64,000 bases of DNA from Stenotrophomonas nitritireducens (GTDB lineage Bacteria > Pseudomonadota > Gammaproteobacteria > Xanthomonadales > Xanthomonadaceae): assembly GCF_001700965.1 (NCBI RefSeq), contig NZ_CP016756.1, forward strand, positions 1,054,001 to 1,118,000, read 5' to 3'. The position numbers and the translations under genes are program-made. Shown here piece by piece: positions 25,548-36,062 of this stretch (its first letter is position 1; the number at the start of each line of letters is the position of its first letter). The notes under the pieces were generated by a model. That model did no database searches and was not told the origin of the DNA. It saw only the letters and a program-made list of their open reading frames with translations.

Positions 25548-26583
25548 CGCGCTGCTCCGCAAACAGGTCCACCGGCGCCGGTGTGGCCTTGGGTTTGAGG
25601 CCAAGATGGCGGTAGGCCTTGTTGGTGGCCATGCGCCCGCGTGCGGTGCGCACCAGGAAGCCCTGCTGGATCAGGAAGGGCTCGACCACGTCTTCCAGGG
25701 TGCCGCGCTCCTCGGAAAGCGCCGCGGCCATCGACTCGACCCCGACCGGGCCGCCGTCGAAATATTCCACCAAGGTGCGCAGCATGCGCCGGTCCAGCTC
25801 GTCGAAGCCTTCCGGATCGACCTTGAGCATCTGCATGGCGGCCTGCGCCACGTCCTGGTCGATATGCCCGGCCGCCTTGACCTGCGCGTAATCGCGCACG
25901 CGCCGCAGCAGTCGGTTGGCGATACGCGGCGTGCCGCGCGAACGCCGCGCGATCTCGCCGGCACCCTCGGCACTGCAATCGATGCCGAGGATGGCCGCCG
26001 AACGCCGCACGATGCGGGTCAGTTCATCGGCCGAATAGAACTCCAACCGCTGCACGATGCCGAAACGGTCGCGCAGCGGCGCGGTCAGCAGGCCGGCGCG
26101 GGTGGTGGCGCCGATCAGGGTGAACGGTGGCAGGTCGAGCTTGATCGAACGCGCGGCCGGGCCGTCGCCGATCATGATGTCGATCTGGAAATCCTCCATC
26201 GCCGGGTACAGCACTTCCTCGACCACGGGCGAGAGGCGGTGGATTTCGTCGATGAACAACACATCATGCGGCTGCAGATTGGTCAGCAGCGCGGCCAGAT
26301 CACCGGCTTTTTCGATCACCGGGCCGGAGGTGACGCGCAGCGCAACCCCCAGCTCGTTGGCGATGACATGGCTGAGCGTGGTCTTGCCCAGCCCGGGCGG
26401 GCCGAAGATCAGCACATGATCCAGCGCCTCGTGGCGTGCCTTGGCGGCCTGGATGTAGATATCCATCTGCTCGCGCACCGGCGCCTGGCCGAGGTAATCG
26501 GCAAGGCTGCGCGGGCGGATGCTGGCGTCGGCGGCGTCATCCTCACGGGTGGCGCCGGCGCCGATGATGCGGTCGTCAGTCAT
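25537..26583 (-). CDS. ruvB: Holliday junction branch migration helicase RuvB
   Basis: 348 residues. AAA+ motor with Walker [10 protein letters not shown] (about 59-67), Walker [10 protein letters not shown], sensor-1 LIGATTRAG and the arginine finger in LRDRFG. A C-terminal winged helix ([13 protein letters not shown]) binds DNA. RuvB hexamers drive branch migration with RuvA. The ATG at 26583 fits the family; a TTG 18 bases upstream is less likely. Unusually, kup lies between ruvA and ruvB. Confidence 0.97.
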   Translation of the reverse strand: MTDDRIIGAGATREDDAADASIRPRSLADYLGQAPVREQMDIYIQAAKARHEALDHVLIFGPPGLGKTTLSHVIANELGVALRVTSGPVIEKAGDLAALLTNLQPHDVLFIDEIHRLSPVVEEVLYPAMEDFQIDIMIGDGPAARSIKLDLPPFTLIGATTRAGLLTAPLRDRFGIVQRLEFYSADELTRIVRRSAAILGIDCSAEGAGEIARRSRGTPRIANRLLRRVRDYAQVKAAGHIDQDVAQAAMQMLKVDPEGFDELDRRMLRTLVEYFDGGPVGVESMAAALSEERGTLEDVVEPFLIQQGFLVRTARGRMATNKAYRHLGLKPKATPAPVDLFAEQRDDE

Positions 26584-26616
26584 TTCGCAATTATGCGCCA
26601 AGCACGGCGCATGGGA

Positions 26617-28542
26617 TCAGATTTCAACCTGCGCACCCAGCTCGACAAGCCGGTTGCCCGGAATCCGGAAGAAACCGGTGGCTGGCGCCGCGTTGCGATG
26701 CATGAAGGCGAACAGTTTGTCGCGCCAGATCGGCATGCCACGGTTCGCGCTGGCCACGATGGTCTCGCGGCTGGCGAAGAAAGTGGTGTCCATCGGGTCG
26801 AAATAGATGCCGCCGTGGTCGCACGAACGCATCAGCGCCAGCGGGATGTCCGGCGTCTCCATGAAGCCGTAGCGCACATAGACACGGTAGAACTCATCGC
26901 CGACCGAATCGATGCGCAGGCGCTGGCCATCGGCCGCATATGGCATCGGCAGGGTTTCCACGTGCAGGAACACGTTGCGCTCGTGCAGCACCTTGTTGTG
27001 CTTGAGGTTGTGCATCAGCGCATGCGGGACCACGGTCGGGTCAGCGGTCAGGAACACGGCCGTGCCCGGCACCCGCACCGGCGGTGCCAGCATCAAACCG
27101 GGCAAAAACGTGTCCAGGCGGATACCGTCCTTGCGGATCTCGTCACGCAGCAGCTCGCGGCCACGCCGCCAGGTGCGCATCATCGTGAACAGCACCAGCC
27201 CAAGCACCAGCGGGAACCAGGCGCCCTGCAGCAGCTTGGCGCCGTTGGCGATCACGAAGCCCAGGTCGATGAACAGGAACACCACGCACAAGGCGACGAT
27301 CGCGTGGCGCGCACGCGGCCACAGCACCCGCGCCACCAGCGCCAGCAACAGGGTATCGATCAGCATCGTGCCCGATACGGAAATACCGTAGGCCACGGCC
27401 AGGTTGCTGGAGCTGCGGAACGCCAGCACCAGCCCGAACACCATCACCGCCAGGCCCCAGTTGATGCCAGGAATATAGATCTGGCCGATGGTGTCGTGCG
27501 AGGTATGCAGAATGCGCATGCGCGGGATGTAACCCAGCTGCATGGCCTGGCGCGACACCGAAAACGCGCCGGTGATCACCGACTGGCTGGCGATCACCGC
27601 CGCCATCGTTGCCAGCAGGATCATCGGGATCAGCGCCCACTCCGGCACCGCCTCGAAGAACGGATTGGCCACTGCGTCCGGGCGCTGCAGCACCAGCGCG
27701 CCCTGGCCCAGGTAGTTCAGCACCAGGCACGGCAGCACGAAGAAGTACCAGGCATGGCGGATCGGCGGCGCACCGAAGTGGCCCATGTCCGCATACAGCG
27801 CCTCGCCACCGGTCACCGCCAGCACCACCGCGCCGAGGATGAAGATGCCGTGCCAGCCGTGTTCCATGAAGAACCGCGCTGCCCACATCGGATTGAAGGC
27901 CTTGAGCACTTCCGGTGCGGCGATGACGTTCCAGATGCCGATCGCAGCCAGTGACAGGAACCAGATGGTCATCACCGGGCCGAACACCTTGCCCACCTTC
28001 TCGGTGCCAAAGCGCTGCGCGGCGAATACCGCAGCCAATACCACCAGGGTGATCGGCACCACGAAGTGGCCCAGGCCCGGCGCAGCCACTTCCAGGCCCT
28101 CGACCGCGCCCAGCACCGAGATGGCCGGGGTGATCACGCCGTCGCCGAAGAACAGTGAGGCGCCGAAGATGCCGAGGATGCCCACCACATAGGCCGAGCG
28201 CGACCCATTGCGCAGCGTGCGCTGGGCCAGCGCCATCAAGGCCATGATGCCGCCCTCGCCGTCGTTGTCGGCGCGCATGATGATGGTCACGTACTTGAGC
28301 GTGACCACCATGTTCAAGGCCCAGAACGCCAGCGACAGCACGCCCAGCACGGTGTCATGGTCGCTGTTGAGCCCGTAATGCGGCGAGAACGCTTCCTTCA
28401 AGGTGTACAGCGGGCTGGTGCCGATGTCACCGAACACCACGCCGATGGCACCGACGACCAGCGCCATACCGCCGGCGGCACCGCCGTGACCGTGGCCATG
28501 GCCGTGGGTGGAAGATTCAGGAGTGGAAGAAGCGTGGGACAT
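26617..28542 (-). CDS. kup: Low-affinity potassium transporter Kup
   Basis: 641 residues. About twelve transmembrane helices in the first 450 residues, including the Kup signature [19 protein letters not shown] (about 34-52) and [19 protein letters not shown], followed by a cytoplasmic C-terminal domain. It imports K+ with protons. The first 27 residues precede the first helix and are rich in Ser, His and Gly (HGHGHGHGG), an extension that could bind metal (speculative). It lies inside the ruvCAB block, 35 bases after ruvA and 33 before ruvB. Confidence 0.96.
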   Translation of the reverse strand: MSHASSTPESSTHGHGHGHGGAAGGMALVVGAIGVVFGDIGTSPLYTLKEAFSPHYGLNSDHDTVLGVLSLAFWALNMVVTLKYVTIIMRADNDGEGGIMALMALAQRTLRNGSRSAYVVGILGIFGASLFFGDGVITPAISVLGAVEGLEVAAPGLGHFVVPITLVVLAAVFAAQRFGTEKVGKVFGPVMTIWFLSLAAIGIWNVIAAPEVLKAFNPMWAARFFMEHGWHGIFILGAVVLAVTGGEALYADMGHFGAPPIRHAWYFFVLPCLVLNYLGQGALVLQRPDAVANPFFEAVPEWALIPMILLATMAAVIASQSVITGAFSVSRQAMQLGYIPRMRILHTSHDTIGQIYIPGINWGLAVMVFGLVLAFRSSSNLAVAYGISVSGTMLIDTLLLALVARVLWPRARHAIVALCVVFLFIDLGFVIANGAKLLQGAWFPLVLGLVLFTMMRTWRRGRELLRDEIRKDGIRLDTFLPGLMLAPPVRVPGTAVFLTADPTVVPHALMHNLKHNKVLHERNVFLHVETLPMPYAADGQRLRIDSVGDEFYRVYVRYGFMETPDIPLALMRSCDHGGIYFDPMDTTFFASRETIVASANRGMPIWRDKLFAFMHRNAAPATGFFRIPGNRLVELGAQVEI

Positions 28543-28577
28543 GGCGATCTCAGGTTGGCGTCATGCTGCCGAAAGGG

Positions 28578-29165
28578 TTAACGCAGCGCCGCTTGCAGCG
28601 CTTTACGGATGACCGTGGCGACATCATCGCCCTCGGCACCGGCATCGCGCGCCATCTTGGCGGCCTCCGCCGGCTTATAGCCCAGTTGCTGCAACGCCAC
28701 TGTCGCCTCGGACACCGCATCGGTGCCCAGCTGGCCGGCAATGGGCGCGCCGCCACCGGTGAAATTGGCCGCGCGGTCACGCAGTTCCACCACCATACGC
28801 TCGGCGGTCTTCTTGCCTATACCGGGGATGCGGGTCAGCGCGGTGACATCGCCGGTCTGGATCAGCCGTGCGAACTCATCGACGCTGGCACCGGACAGCA
28901 CCGCCAGCGCGATCTTGGCGCCGATGCCGGACACCTTCTGCACATCGCGGAACAGCCGCCGCTCGCCCTCGCGCAGGAAGCCATACAGCGAGACGCTGTC
29001 CTCCTTCTGCGCGTAATGGGTGAACAGGATCACCTCGCGGCCCACATCGGGCAGGTCGTAGAAGGTGCTCATCGGCGCTTCCAGCTCATAGCCCACGCCA
29101 TTGACATCGATCACCAGCCACGGGGGTGCCTTGTGGGCGAGGATGCCGCGCAGACGACCGATCAT
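28578..29165 (-). CDS. ruvA: Holliday junction branch migration protein RuvA
   Basis: 195 residues from ATG 29165 (MIGRLRGIL, the invariant family start). Domain I is an OB-fold. Domain II has two helix-hairpin-helix motifs, [15 protein letters not shown] and [18 protein letters not shown], that hold the four-way junction. Domain III (about 145-195) is the flexible part that contacts RuvB. The gene begins 10 bases after ruvC. An in-frame upstream extension to 29267 overlaps ruvC and is rejected. Confidence 0.97.
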   Translation of the reverse strand: MIGRLRGILAHKAPPWLVIDVNGVGYELEAPMSTFYDLPDVGREVILFTHYAQKEDSVSLYGFLREGERRLFRDVQKVSGIGAKIALAVLSGASVDEFARLIQTGDVTALTRIPGIGKKTAERMVVELRDRAANFTGGGAPIAGQLGTDAVSEATVALQQLGYKPAEAAKMARDAGAEGDDVATVIRKALQAALR

Positions 29166-29175
29166 TCGAAAAACC

Positions 29176-29697
29176 TCATTTGCGACTCCAAGCCTGGCGC
29201 ACATCCACCCCCAGCCGGTTGGCCGTGGCGCGGACATGTGCATGCGTGATGGCCACCGCCAGTGCATCGGCGGCGTCAGCCTGTAATTTGCCCTGCAGGT
29301 TCAACATCAACCCCACCATGTGCTGCACCTGCTGCTTCTCCGCGCCGCCGCGGCCAACCACGGCCAGCTTGATCTCGGTGGCGGCGTATTCGCTGACCGG
29401 CAGGTCGCGCATCACCACCGCACACACCGCCGCGCCACGTGCCTGCCCCAGCTTCAGGGCCGAATCGGCATTCTTGGCCATGAACACCCGTTCGATCGCC
29501 ACTTCCTGCGGCTGGAATTCCTCGATCAGGGCGTGCAGGCCATGCGCCAGCAAGCGCAACCGCTGCGGGAAGTCGGCCGCCCCCAGCAACACCAGCGGCG
29601 CGTGATGGACGTGACGGGCACGTCCGTTGGCGTCGATGTCGATGATGCCGACGCCAGTGCGCTGTGAGCCGGGGTCTATGCCAAGGATGCGGGTCAT
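29176..29697 (-). CDS. ruvC: Crossover junction endodeoxyribonuclease RuvC
   Basis: 173 residues, a dimeric resolvase of Holliday junctions. The acidic catalytic residues are visible in [12 protein letters not shown] (Asp7), EVAIERVF (Glu) and [14 protein letters not shown] (two Asp). The ATG at 29697 has GGAG nearby. It heads the ruvC-ruvA-kup-ruvB-ybgC-tol unit after a terminator that separates it from yebC. Confidence 0.97.
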   Translation of the reverse strand: MTRILGIDPGSQRTGVGIIDIDANGRARHVHHAPLVLLGAADFPQRLRLLAHGLHALIEEFQPQEVAIERVFMAKNADSALKLGQARGAAVCAVVMRDLPVSEYAATEIKLAVVGRGGAEKQQVQHMVGLMLNLQGKLQADAADALAVAITHAHVRATANRLGVDVRQAWSRK

Positions 29698-29712
29698 GAA
29701 GTCTCCAGCAGT

Positions 29713-29744
29713 AAAAAACGGCGCCCAGCATGGCCGGACGCCGT
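29713..29744 (-). terminator. Rho-independent terminator of yebC
   Basis: On the minus strand ACGGCGTCC and GGGCGCCGT pair (one bulge or mismatch) around a short loop and are followed by six T. It lies 26 bases after the yebC stop and 15 bases before the ruvC start. Confidence 0.85.
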
Positions 29745-29770
29745 CTCACCCGGTGGGACCGGGCGGGTCG

Positions 29771-30502
29771 TCAGACCCGCTCCAGGCCTGCCTGGTCGAC
29801 GTTGGAATACACGTCCTGCACGTCGTCCAGGTCCTCGAGCATGTCCAGCAGCTTCTTTACCTGCACCGCGGTGTCGGCATCGACGGCAACGTCATTGTCG
29901 GCACGGAAGGTGATTTCGCTGTGATCCGGCACCAGCTTGGCCGCCGCCATCGCATCCTTCACCGACTGGAAGGCATCCGGGGCGGTGATGACGTCGATGG
30001 AACCATCTTCCGGATAGACCACGATGTCGTCGGCACCGGCCTCGATCGCCGCCTCGGTGATGGCTTCCTCATCCGCGCCGGGGGCAAAGCTCAGCACGCC
30101 GAGGCGCTTGAACATGAACGACACCGAGCCTTCGGTGCCCATGTTGCCGCCGCACTTGCTGAAGGCATGGCGCACATCGGCCACGGTACGCACGCGGTTG
30201 TCGGTCAGGCAGTCGACGATCACGGCAATGCCGCCCGGGGCGTAGCCCTCGTAGCGCACTTCCTCGTATTCGACGCCTTCCAGCTCACCGGTGGCCTTCT
30301 TGATCGCGCGCTCGATGACATCCTTGGTCATGTTCGCGCTCAGGCCCTTGTCCATCGCCACGCGCAGACGCGGGTTGTTGTTTGGGTCGCCTCCACCACC
30401 GCGGGCAGCAACGCTGATCTCCCGGATGATCTTCGTGAAAATCTTGCCGCGCTTCGCGTCATTCGCGTTTTTGCGACCTTCGATGGAAGGACCTCGACCC
30501 AT
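29771..30502 (-). CDS. yebC: YebC/PmpR family regulatory or translation factor
   Basis: 243 residues. The family N-terminus [20 protein letters not shown] begins at ATG 30502, followed by [19 protein letters not shown] and the core with [15 protein letters not shown] and [18 protein letters not shown]. Family members have been described as DNA-binding regulators and, more recently, as factors that relieve ribosome stalling. The upstream codons to 30517 (MYGIP) are not needed. It precedes ruvCAB but is separated by a terminator, the common order in this group. Confidence 0.95.
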   Translation of the reverse strand: MGRGPSIEGRKNANDAKRGKIFTKIIREISVAARGGGGDPNNNPRLRVAMDKGLSANMTKDVIERAIKKATGELEGVEYEEVRYEGYAPGGIAVIVDCLTDNRVRTVADVRHAFSKCGGNMGTEGSVSFMFKRLGVLSFAPGADEEAITEAAIEAGADDIVVYPEDGSIDVITAPDAFQSVKDAMAAAKLVPDHSEITFRADNDVAVDADTAVQVKKLLDMLEDLDDVQDVYSNVDQAGLERV

Positions 30503-30566
30503 GGGAATACCGTACATCTGTCAGGAACAGGACGGTAATTCTACCTGATCCCCCGCCACCGCCCCG

Positions 30567-31235
30567 TCATTGCCCGCTGACGGCCGCAACCTGTGGAAAG
30601 CGGCCCTGGCGCAGGAAGCCGGCGGTCAGCGTGGCCACCTCCGGCGACAGCACCAGCCCACTATGGCTGACCGGCACCACGCAATGGTCGGCCAGCCCCG
30701 GCAGGCGGGTTTCGGCCAGGCCCACGGTGCCATCGGATTCGCCGTCCAGCGCGCCCATCATCGCCCCCAGGCCATGCGCCACGGAACCGGCGATCAGCCC
30801 TACTTCGGCCTGGCCCTGCCAGTCCGGCAGGCCGTGCAGCAGCAGCTCGCCACTGCGACCCAGCGCCGCCGACCAGCCGTGCTCGGCCATGGAGCGGGCG
30901 GTGCCACTGCCACACAGCGGCGAACCCAGGCAGACCACGCGCGGCACCTGCAGCGCCGGCGAATGGCGCAGCGCCTCCAGGGCCACCAGCCCGCCCAGGC
31001 TGTGCCCGACCAGCGACACCGGCCCCAGCTGCTGCAACCGTTGCACCAGCTGCGGCACGGCCACCTCCGGGCCACCGAACACGCTGGCATAGCCGAACGT
31101 GTCCACCACGAAACCCTGGGTACGCAGCCGCCACGCCAGCGGCAACAACCACGAACGGGTATTCCAGATGCCGTGCAGGATCAGCACACGGGGACGCGGG
31201 GAGTTCTGCTGGGGCATGCGCGCAGTTTCCGTCAT
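30567..31235 (-). CDS. Alpha/beta-hydrolase, lipase-like
   Basis: 222 residues. RVLILHGIWNTRSWLLPL supplies the oxyanion-hole region (HGIW). The nucleophile elbow is VGHSLGG, with Ser at about residue 76. Asp in DGESDGTVGL and His in VSHSGLV fit the rest of a catalytic triad. The fold and spacing resemble small triacylglycerol-lipase/PGAP1-like acyl hydrolases; the substrate is unknown. There is no signal peptide, so it is probably cytoplasmic. I chose ATG 31235; a TTG 18 bases upstream is possible. Confidence 0.8.
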   Translation of the reverse strand: MTETARMPQQNSPRPRVLILHGIWNTRSWLLPLAWRLRTQGFVVDTFGYASVFGGPEVAVPQLVQRLQQLGPVSLVGHSLGGLVALEALRHSPALQVPRVVCLGSPLCGSGTARSMAEHGWSAALGRSGELLLHGLPDWQGQAEVGLIAGSVAHGLGAMMGALDGESDGTVGLAETRLPGLADHCVVPVSHSGLVLSPEVATLTAGFLRQGRFPQVAAVSGQ

Positions 31236-31271
31236 CGGCCCGGCCCACCACAACGGGCCGGCGCCGCGTCT

Positions 31272-34200
31272 TCAGTCGAAGTTGTAATCCAGCTGCAGCG
31301 CCACCTGCCGCCCCACCGCGCTGTAGATATCGTCATGGAAGTACGGGAACTCGGTATTGCTGCTGTCGCGTGGCGGCGGCGTGTTGAACATATTGGTGAT
31401 GAACAAGGTCACCGCCGCCTGCTCGCTGATGCGCCGGCCGATATTCGCATTCCACAGCCACAGCGGCGGCAGCCGCCCCTTGCCGTCTACCCGCGGCAGG
31501 CTGCCATAGCGGATGCCAAACAGGTTGGCCGACCAGCCGCTCTCGCCCTGCCACCCCAGACTACTGCTGAAGTTGCTGCGGAAAGCCCGGTTTTCGCCGG
31601 ATTGCCACGGCACCGGCCGCCACTGCGGATACAGCGTGTCCGGTGCGCGCACACGCCGGCTGGCATGCAGCAGGCGTGACCATGCGGTGTGCGCGGCGAA
31701 CTGACCGATGGCGGTATGCATGCGCGCATCCAGCACCGCATCGATGCCGCGCACGCGTTCATCGGACTGGTTGGCCGCCATCGATTCGACCATGACCACC
31801 CGGCCGGTGCGCTGTTCTCCGCTGCGCACCACGCGTGCACGCGCCTTGCGGCATTCCCATGCGCGCAGGTCGGCCGCCGTGGGCGTACCGTCCAGCTTCA
31901 GCCCGGTGGTACATTCGGCCTCGTCGCGCAGCAGCAGGCCTGGCGCGATGCGACCAATGCCCCGGTTGCTGCGCACATCCCAGTAGTCCAGGCTCATCGA
32001 CAGCGCTTCGGCCGCGTCCCAGACCACACCCAGCGTGCTGGACACCCCGGATTCGGCCTTCAGCTCGGGGTTTCGCATGGTCCGGGTCAGGAAATGGGAG
32101 GCATACGCACCGCACTCGGGGTTTGCCCCGGCCTGCATGCAGCGCAGTACATCCACCGCCGTGCCAAAGCTGCCGCCACCGTCGGTATGCGCCCAGTGCA
32201 TGTCCGGGACCTTGAAGCTGGTGGCGTGGCTGGCGCGCAGCAGCAGCCCGGCCGTCGGCCGCCACTCCAGGCCAGTGCTCCAAGTGGGTGCAACACCGCG
32301 GGATGCACGGTCGTCGTAATGGTCCAGACGGGCAGCAACACTGGCCTTGAGCGCAGCCGCCAACGGGATGCGCGCCTCACCACCAAACGCATACCGGTTG
32401 CGGACGCCTGCGCCGACGCTGCCTGCCAGATCGTAAAGCTCCAGCTGCAAGGGCAACACCGATGGCCGGTTGCGCAGCGCATAGCGCTGTCTACCGGCCT
32501 CCAGCACCAGCGCCACACCCAATTTCCCGCCGGGCAATTCGGCAACGTCACCGGTCAGCACGTAACTGGCGGTATCCACCTGGCTGCGTGCGCGGTAATG
32601 CACGTCGGTGGACAGTGCCCGGAATTCCTGCGGCGTGATCGGGCGGTACCAGTGGTCCAGGTTGAGCGGCTGGATGGGCACGCCGTCGGCAGTGAAGCCC
32701 TGCGCCGGGCCGAAGAAGAATGCATTGACCTGTGCCCCCAGCAAGCGGCGCAAATCGCGCTGCACCTGGTAGTCCGAATGGCCGGCGATAAAACTCCATT
32801 CCATTGCCTGGCCGAAATTCCCGCGCACGCCCACCGCCAGATCGGCCATCCGTTCGGCATAACGGTCATTCATTGCCGCCAGGCCGCCCATCTCCTGCGG
32901 GGTCAGCAAGCGCAGTGGCGACACCCGTCCCAGAAGCGGGTCCTGGACCTCGTTGACCCTGCCGGTGCGGGCATTGTGCGGCCCGGTGATGGTCTCCGGC
33001 ACGGCCGCCGTTTCACTACGCGCGTGCCACAGCTGCACCGCCGCCCACATCTGCATGCCGGCGGGCAGGTCGCGTTCTGCGCGCAGGCGCGCGGAGACCT
33101 CCCGCACCCCGTCGCTGAGTGAGGCATAGCCGGGCGTGCTCCAGCTGCCGCAGCCCGGGCCCTGCGGCTGGCCGCTGGCCGCAGCGTAGTTCCAGTCAAC
33201 GAAGGCCGGGGCCCAACGCTCGCACACGCCGGCCGGCAGCGGCAGCAGCGCGCCACCCGGCGCCTGCATGCCCAAGCCGAGCGCGGGCTGTGCCCGGGCA
33301 GTGGGTTGCGCCGGCAACTGGATGCCGCGCTGGTAGCCGCGCAGCAGTTCGCTCTGCGCATACTGCAGCACGTAGTCCGCGCGCCAATCCTGGCCGCTGA
33401 AACCGCCCGACCATTGCAGATCAAACCGGTCGGCGCCGCCTTCGGTGCTGGTGCCGGTGCGCAGCTTCACCTGCTGACCGTCGGCTGGCTGCTTGAGCAC
33501 GATGTTGATCACGCCGGCGATCGCATCGGCGCCGTACACCGCCGATGCCCCGCCGGTCATTATTTCCACCCTGTCCACACCGGCCAGCGGAATGCTGCCC
33601 AGGCTCTGGAAATTGCTGCGGCCATTGGAAGGGAACGGATAGTCCGGCACACGCCGGCCATCGACCAGGATCAAGGCGCGTCCTGCGCCCAGGCCGCGCA
33701 GGTTCACCGGCTGGGCGTTGGCGGAAAAGCGACCGCCGCCGCTCTGCGACTCGGCGCCGTACACACTCTGGCCATTGACGGCCAACACCTCGGCCAGCGA
33801 GAACCTACCGTCACGTTCCATCTGCTCGGCAGTAATGACCGTCAGCGGTGCAGCACCTTCGAATTCACTACGGCGGATGCGCGAACCGGTGACCTGCAGC
33901 GGGGTCAACGAGGTGGCTACCTGCGCCAGCAGCGGCGGCGGCGCCTGGCTGGTGGCGGCAGGGGCCGGCGCCGGGCGCGGCGCGGCGACGATGGTAACCA
34001 CGCCACTGTCGGTCAGCCGGTAACTCAGCCCGCTGCCGGCAAGCAGCCGCTGCAAGGCCTGGGCGGTGCTGTAACGCCCGTCCAAGGCCGGCGCGGTCTT
34101 GTCGCGCAGCATCTGCGGGGCCATCAGGATCTGCACGCCCGATAGCGACGCCAGCTCGGCCAGTGCCTGTTCCAGTGGCTGCTGCGGCATCCTGTAGGCC

Positions 34201-34325
34201 TGCAGCGGCGCCGGCGTCTGTGCCCATGCCGGGACGCAGAACAACAACAGGCACAGCAGCGCCAGGGGCAGTCCGTCGCACCTGCTGTACCTCGATCTTC
34301 CCAGGCCCTGCGCAGCGGCGATCAT
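31272..34325 (-). CDS. TonB-dependent receptor with N-terminal STN signalling domain
   Basis: 1017 residues. ATG 34325 has GGGAGAGGG directly upstream and gives a signal peptide (LPLALLCLLLFCVPAWAQ). Residues about 45-105 form an STN domain (PLEQALAELASLSGVQILM...LLAGSGLSYRLT), the periplasmic module that contacts FecR-type anti-sigma proteins. The plug has APLTVITAEQMERDG, VNLRGLGAGRALILVDGRRVPDYPF and VEIMTGGASAVYGADAIAGVINIVLK. A beta-barrel of about 750 residues ends in LQLDYNFD. It is divergent from a FecI-like sigma factor and fecR remnant, so it should both import a ligand and signal its presence. The ligand cannot be told. Confidence 0.9.
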   Translation of the reverse strand: MIAAAQGLGRSRYSRCDGLPLALLCLLLFCVPAWAQTPAPLQAYRMPQQPLEQALAELASLSGVQILMAPQMLRDKTAPALDGRYSTAQALQRLLAGSGLSYRLTDSGVVTIVAAPRPAPAPAATSQAPPPLLAQVATSLTPLQVTGSRIRRSEFEGAAPLTVITAEQMERDGRFSLAEVLAVNGQSVYGAESQSGGGRFSANAQPVNLRGLGAGRALILVDGRRVPDYPFPSNGRSNFQSLGSIPLAGVDRVEIMTGGASAVYGADAIAGVINIVLKQPADGQQVKLRTGTSTEGGADRFDLQWSGGFSGQDWRADYVLQYAQSELLRGYQRGIQLPAQPTARAQPALGLGMQAPGGALLPLPAGVCERWAPAFVDWNYAAASGQPQGPGCGSWSTPGYASLSDGVREVSARLRAERDLPAGMQMWAAVQLWHARSETAAVPETITGPHNARTGRVNEVQDPLLGRVSPLRLLTPQEMGGLAAMNDRYAERMADLAVGVRGNFGQAMEWSFIAGHSDYQVQRDLRRLLGAQVNAFFFGPAQGFTADGVPIQPLNLDHWYRPITPQEFRALSTDVHYRARSQVDTASYVLTGDVAELPGGKLGVALVLEAGRQRYALRNRPSVLPLQLELYDLAGSVGAGVRNRYAFGGEARIPLAAALKASVAARLDHYDDRASRGVAPTWSTGLEWRPTAGLLLRASHATSFKVPDMHWAHTDGGGSFGTAVDVLRCMQAGANPECGAYASHFLTRTMRNPELKAESGVSSTLGVVWDAAEALSMSLDYWDVRSNRGIGRIAPGLLLRDEAECTTGLKLDGTPTAADLRAWECRKARARVVRSGEQRTGRVVMVESMAANQSDERVRGIDAVLDARMHTAIGQFAAHTAWSRLLHASRRVRAPDTLYPQWRPVPWQSGENRAFRSNFSSSLGWQGESGWSANLFGIRYGSLPRVDGKGRLPPLWLWNANIGRRISEQAAVTLFITNMFNTPPPRDSSNTEFPYFHDDIYSAVGRQVALQLDYNFD

Positions 34326-34466
34326 CCCTCTCCCAGTAGCAAACCGGCTGGCATGGCACTGCCAGGCCCTGTGTACAGACGCAGCAACAGCGAAACACCT
34401 CATCTGGCAGAATCGCTGGCACTAGCCCAAGCTGCGCGTGCCGATTCAGACTGTCAACGCCCGCCA

Positions 34467-35009
34467 ATGACCGCTGCCCTGCCGCCCGTCCAGCCGCCTC
34501 CCGATACCGTCCGGGACACGGGCACCATGGCCCAGCAGTACCGCCCACGCTTGATGCGTTACTTCAGGAATCATCTGGGCTCGGTTGAAGACGCGGAAGA
34601 TCTCACCCAGGAAACCCTGGTGCGGATGATGCGGGATCCCCAGGCCGACAGGGTCAACAATGTCGAAGCCTATCTGATGACTATCGCTGGCAACCTGCTG
34701 CGCGACCGCTACCGGCGCGACCGTACCCGTCACACAGGCCAGCATGTGCCCCTGGACGAGACAACCGAGGACTGGCCCACCGAAACGGTGAGTGGCGAGC
34801 GCGTCTACCAGGACCGCGAACGCCTGCGGAACTTCCTCAAGGTATTGGATGATCTGCCGCCGCGTTGCCAGCAGGTGTTCCTGCTGCACCGCTATGAAGG
34901 CCTGACCTATCGCGCAATTGCCAGCCAGCTTGGCATCAGCGTCAGCGCCGTCGAAAAACAAATGATGCGTGCCCTGCTCCACTTCGGCACGCGGCTGGAG
35001 CAACCATGA
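34467..35009 (+). CDS. FecI-like ECF sigma factor
   Basis: 180 residues from ATG 34467. Region 2: YRPRLMRYFRNHLGSVEDAEDLTQETLVRMMRD (contains the DAED motif absent from the ECF43-like factor in this window). Region 4: LDDLPPRCQQVFLLHRYEGLTYRAIASQLGISVSAVEKQMMRAL. This is the usual FecI/iron-type ECF pattern. The stop overlaps the fecR start (ATGA), giving translational coupling. An open frame reaches back to 34353, but no family similarity lies before 34467. It should transcribe the divergent receptor gene when released by FecR. Confidence 0.9.
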   Translation: MTAALPPVQPPPDTVRDTGTMAQQYRPRLMRYFRNHLGSVEDAEDLTQETLVRMMRDPQADRVNNVEAYLMTIAGNLLRDRYRRDRTRHTGQHVPLDETTEDWPTETVSGERVYQDRERLRNFLKVLDDLPPRCQQVFLLHRYEGLTYRAIASQLGISVSAVEKQMMRALLHFGTRLEQP

Positions 35010-36016
35010 AACCGAACCCATTGCGTGTTGTTGAAGACGCCGATCCGGTCCGCACCGAAGCGGCTGCCAGGTTCGCGCGCCTGCATGGCGACGAGCTGAG
35101 CGAGGCCGACCTGGCAGCGCATGAGGCTTGGCTGGCAGCGGATCCGTCGCACCGGCTGGCTTTTGAACGGGTCGAACGCACCTAGCTGATGCTCAGCGAT
35201 TTTGCCGCAGCGCCGGAAATCAGCCAGCGGCTTGCGGCAATTCCGGCAGCCGCGCCACCGGCCAATGCCACGCGCCAACACAGGCCACGCCGGCTGCGCT
35301 GGCTGGCAGCGTGCGCGGCAGCAATGACCGCCGTGGTCATCGGCTGGCGGCTGCTTGTGCCTGCACCGCCAGCGGAGCAGAACTACGCCAGTGCGGTCGG
35401 CGAACAACGCAGCATCACCTTGGAGGACGGCACCCAGCTGGAGCTGGACACCGGCACCCGCGTACGGGTGCGCTACAGCAGCCAGCAGCGCCGCATCACC
35501 CTTGAGCAGGGCCGCGCCTTCTTCAAGGTGGCACGCGACAGCGCGCGTCCACTGACCGTGGAGACCGCGCAGGGCAGCGTGCGCGCCGTCGGCACCCAGT
35601 TCGAGGTCTACCGCCGCGCCGACGCGCTCGATGTCACCCTGTTCGAAGGCAAGGTACAGCTGCGCCCGGCCGCGGCCGATGACAACAGCGCCGCGCTGGC
35701 CACTCTGCTTCCGGGCCAGCGCGCGCATATGGCGGCTGGGCAGCGGCTGCAGCTGCAGTCGTTCCAGGGCGGCACGGCGCCGGCATGGCTGCAGGGCCAA
35801 CTGGTATTCACCGACCTGCCGTTGCGCGCGGCGGTGGAGGAATTCAACCGCTATGGCGGCACGCCGCTGCGGGTGAGTGACGCGGCGCTGGGCGACCTGC
35901 GCGTCTCCGGGGTTTTCCGCAGCAATGACAGCACCGGCTTCATTGAAGCGTTGGGAGCGCTGCATGGCATCTCGGCGCATGCCAACGCCGCCGGCGAAAC
36001 CGAACTGCGCCGCTGA
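35006..36016 (+). pseudogene. fecR-like anti-sigma factor gene interrupted by an in-frame TAG
   Basis: The frame starts at ATG 35006, overlapping the sigma factor stop. The first 59 codons encode a DUF4880-type N-terminus (LSEADLAAHEAWLAADPSHRLAFERVERT). Codon 60, at 35183-35185, is TAG, and the same frame then continues (LMLSDFAAAPE...) to 36016. At this place the family normally has Trp, so one base change from TGG would explain it. The remainder carries a transmembrane helix (LRWLAACAAAMTAVVIGWRLL), the FecR domain (ITLEDGTQLELDTGTRV, GRAFFKVARDS, VRAVGTQFEV) and a C-terminal STN-like domain. Restart at ATG 35189 would give a 275-residue protein lacking most of the cytoplasmic anti-sigma part. 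A sequencing error is possible. Confidence 0.85.
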
Positions 36017-36062
36017 GGCGGGTTGCATCAGCCTGCACCTGTCCGTTGCCACCCGCGGCGAC

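Noticed and set aside
25510..27954. 814-codon plus-strand open frame
   Set aside because: Antisense to ruvB and kup, composition of a shadow frame (His, Arg, Gln, Gly).
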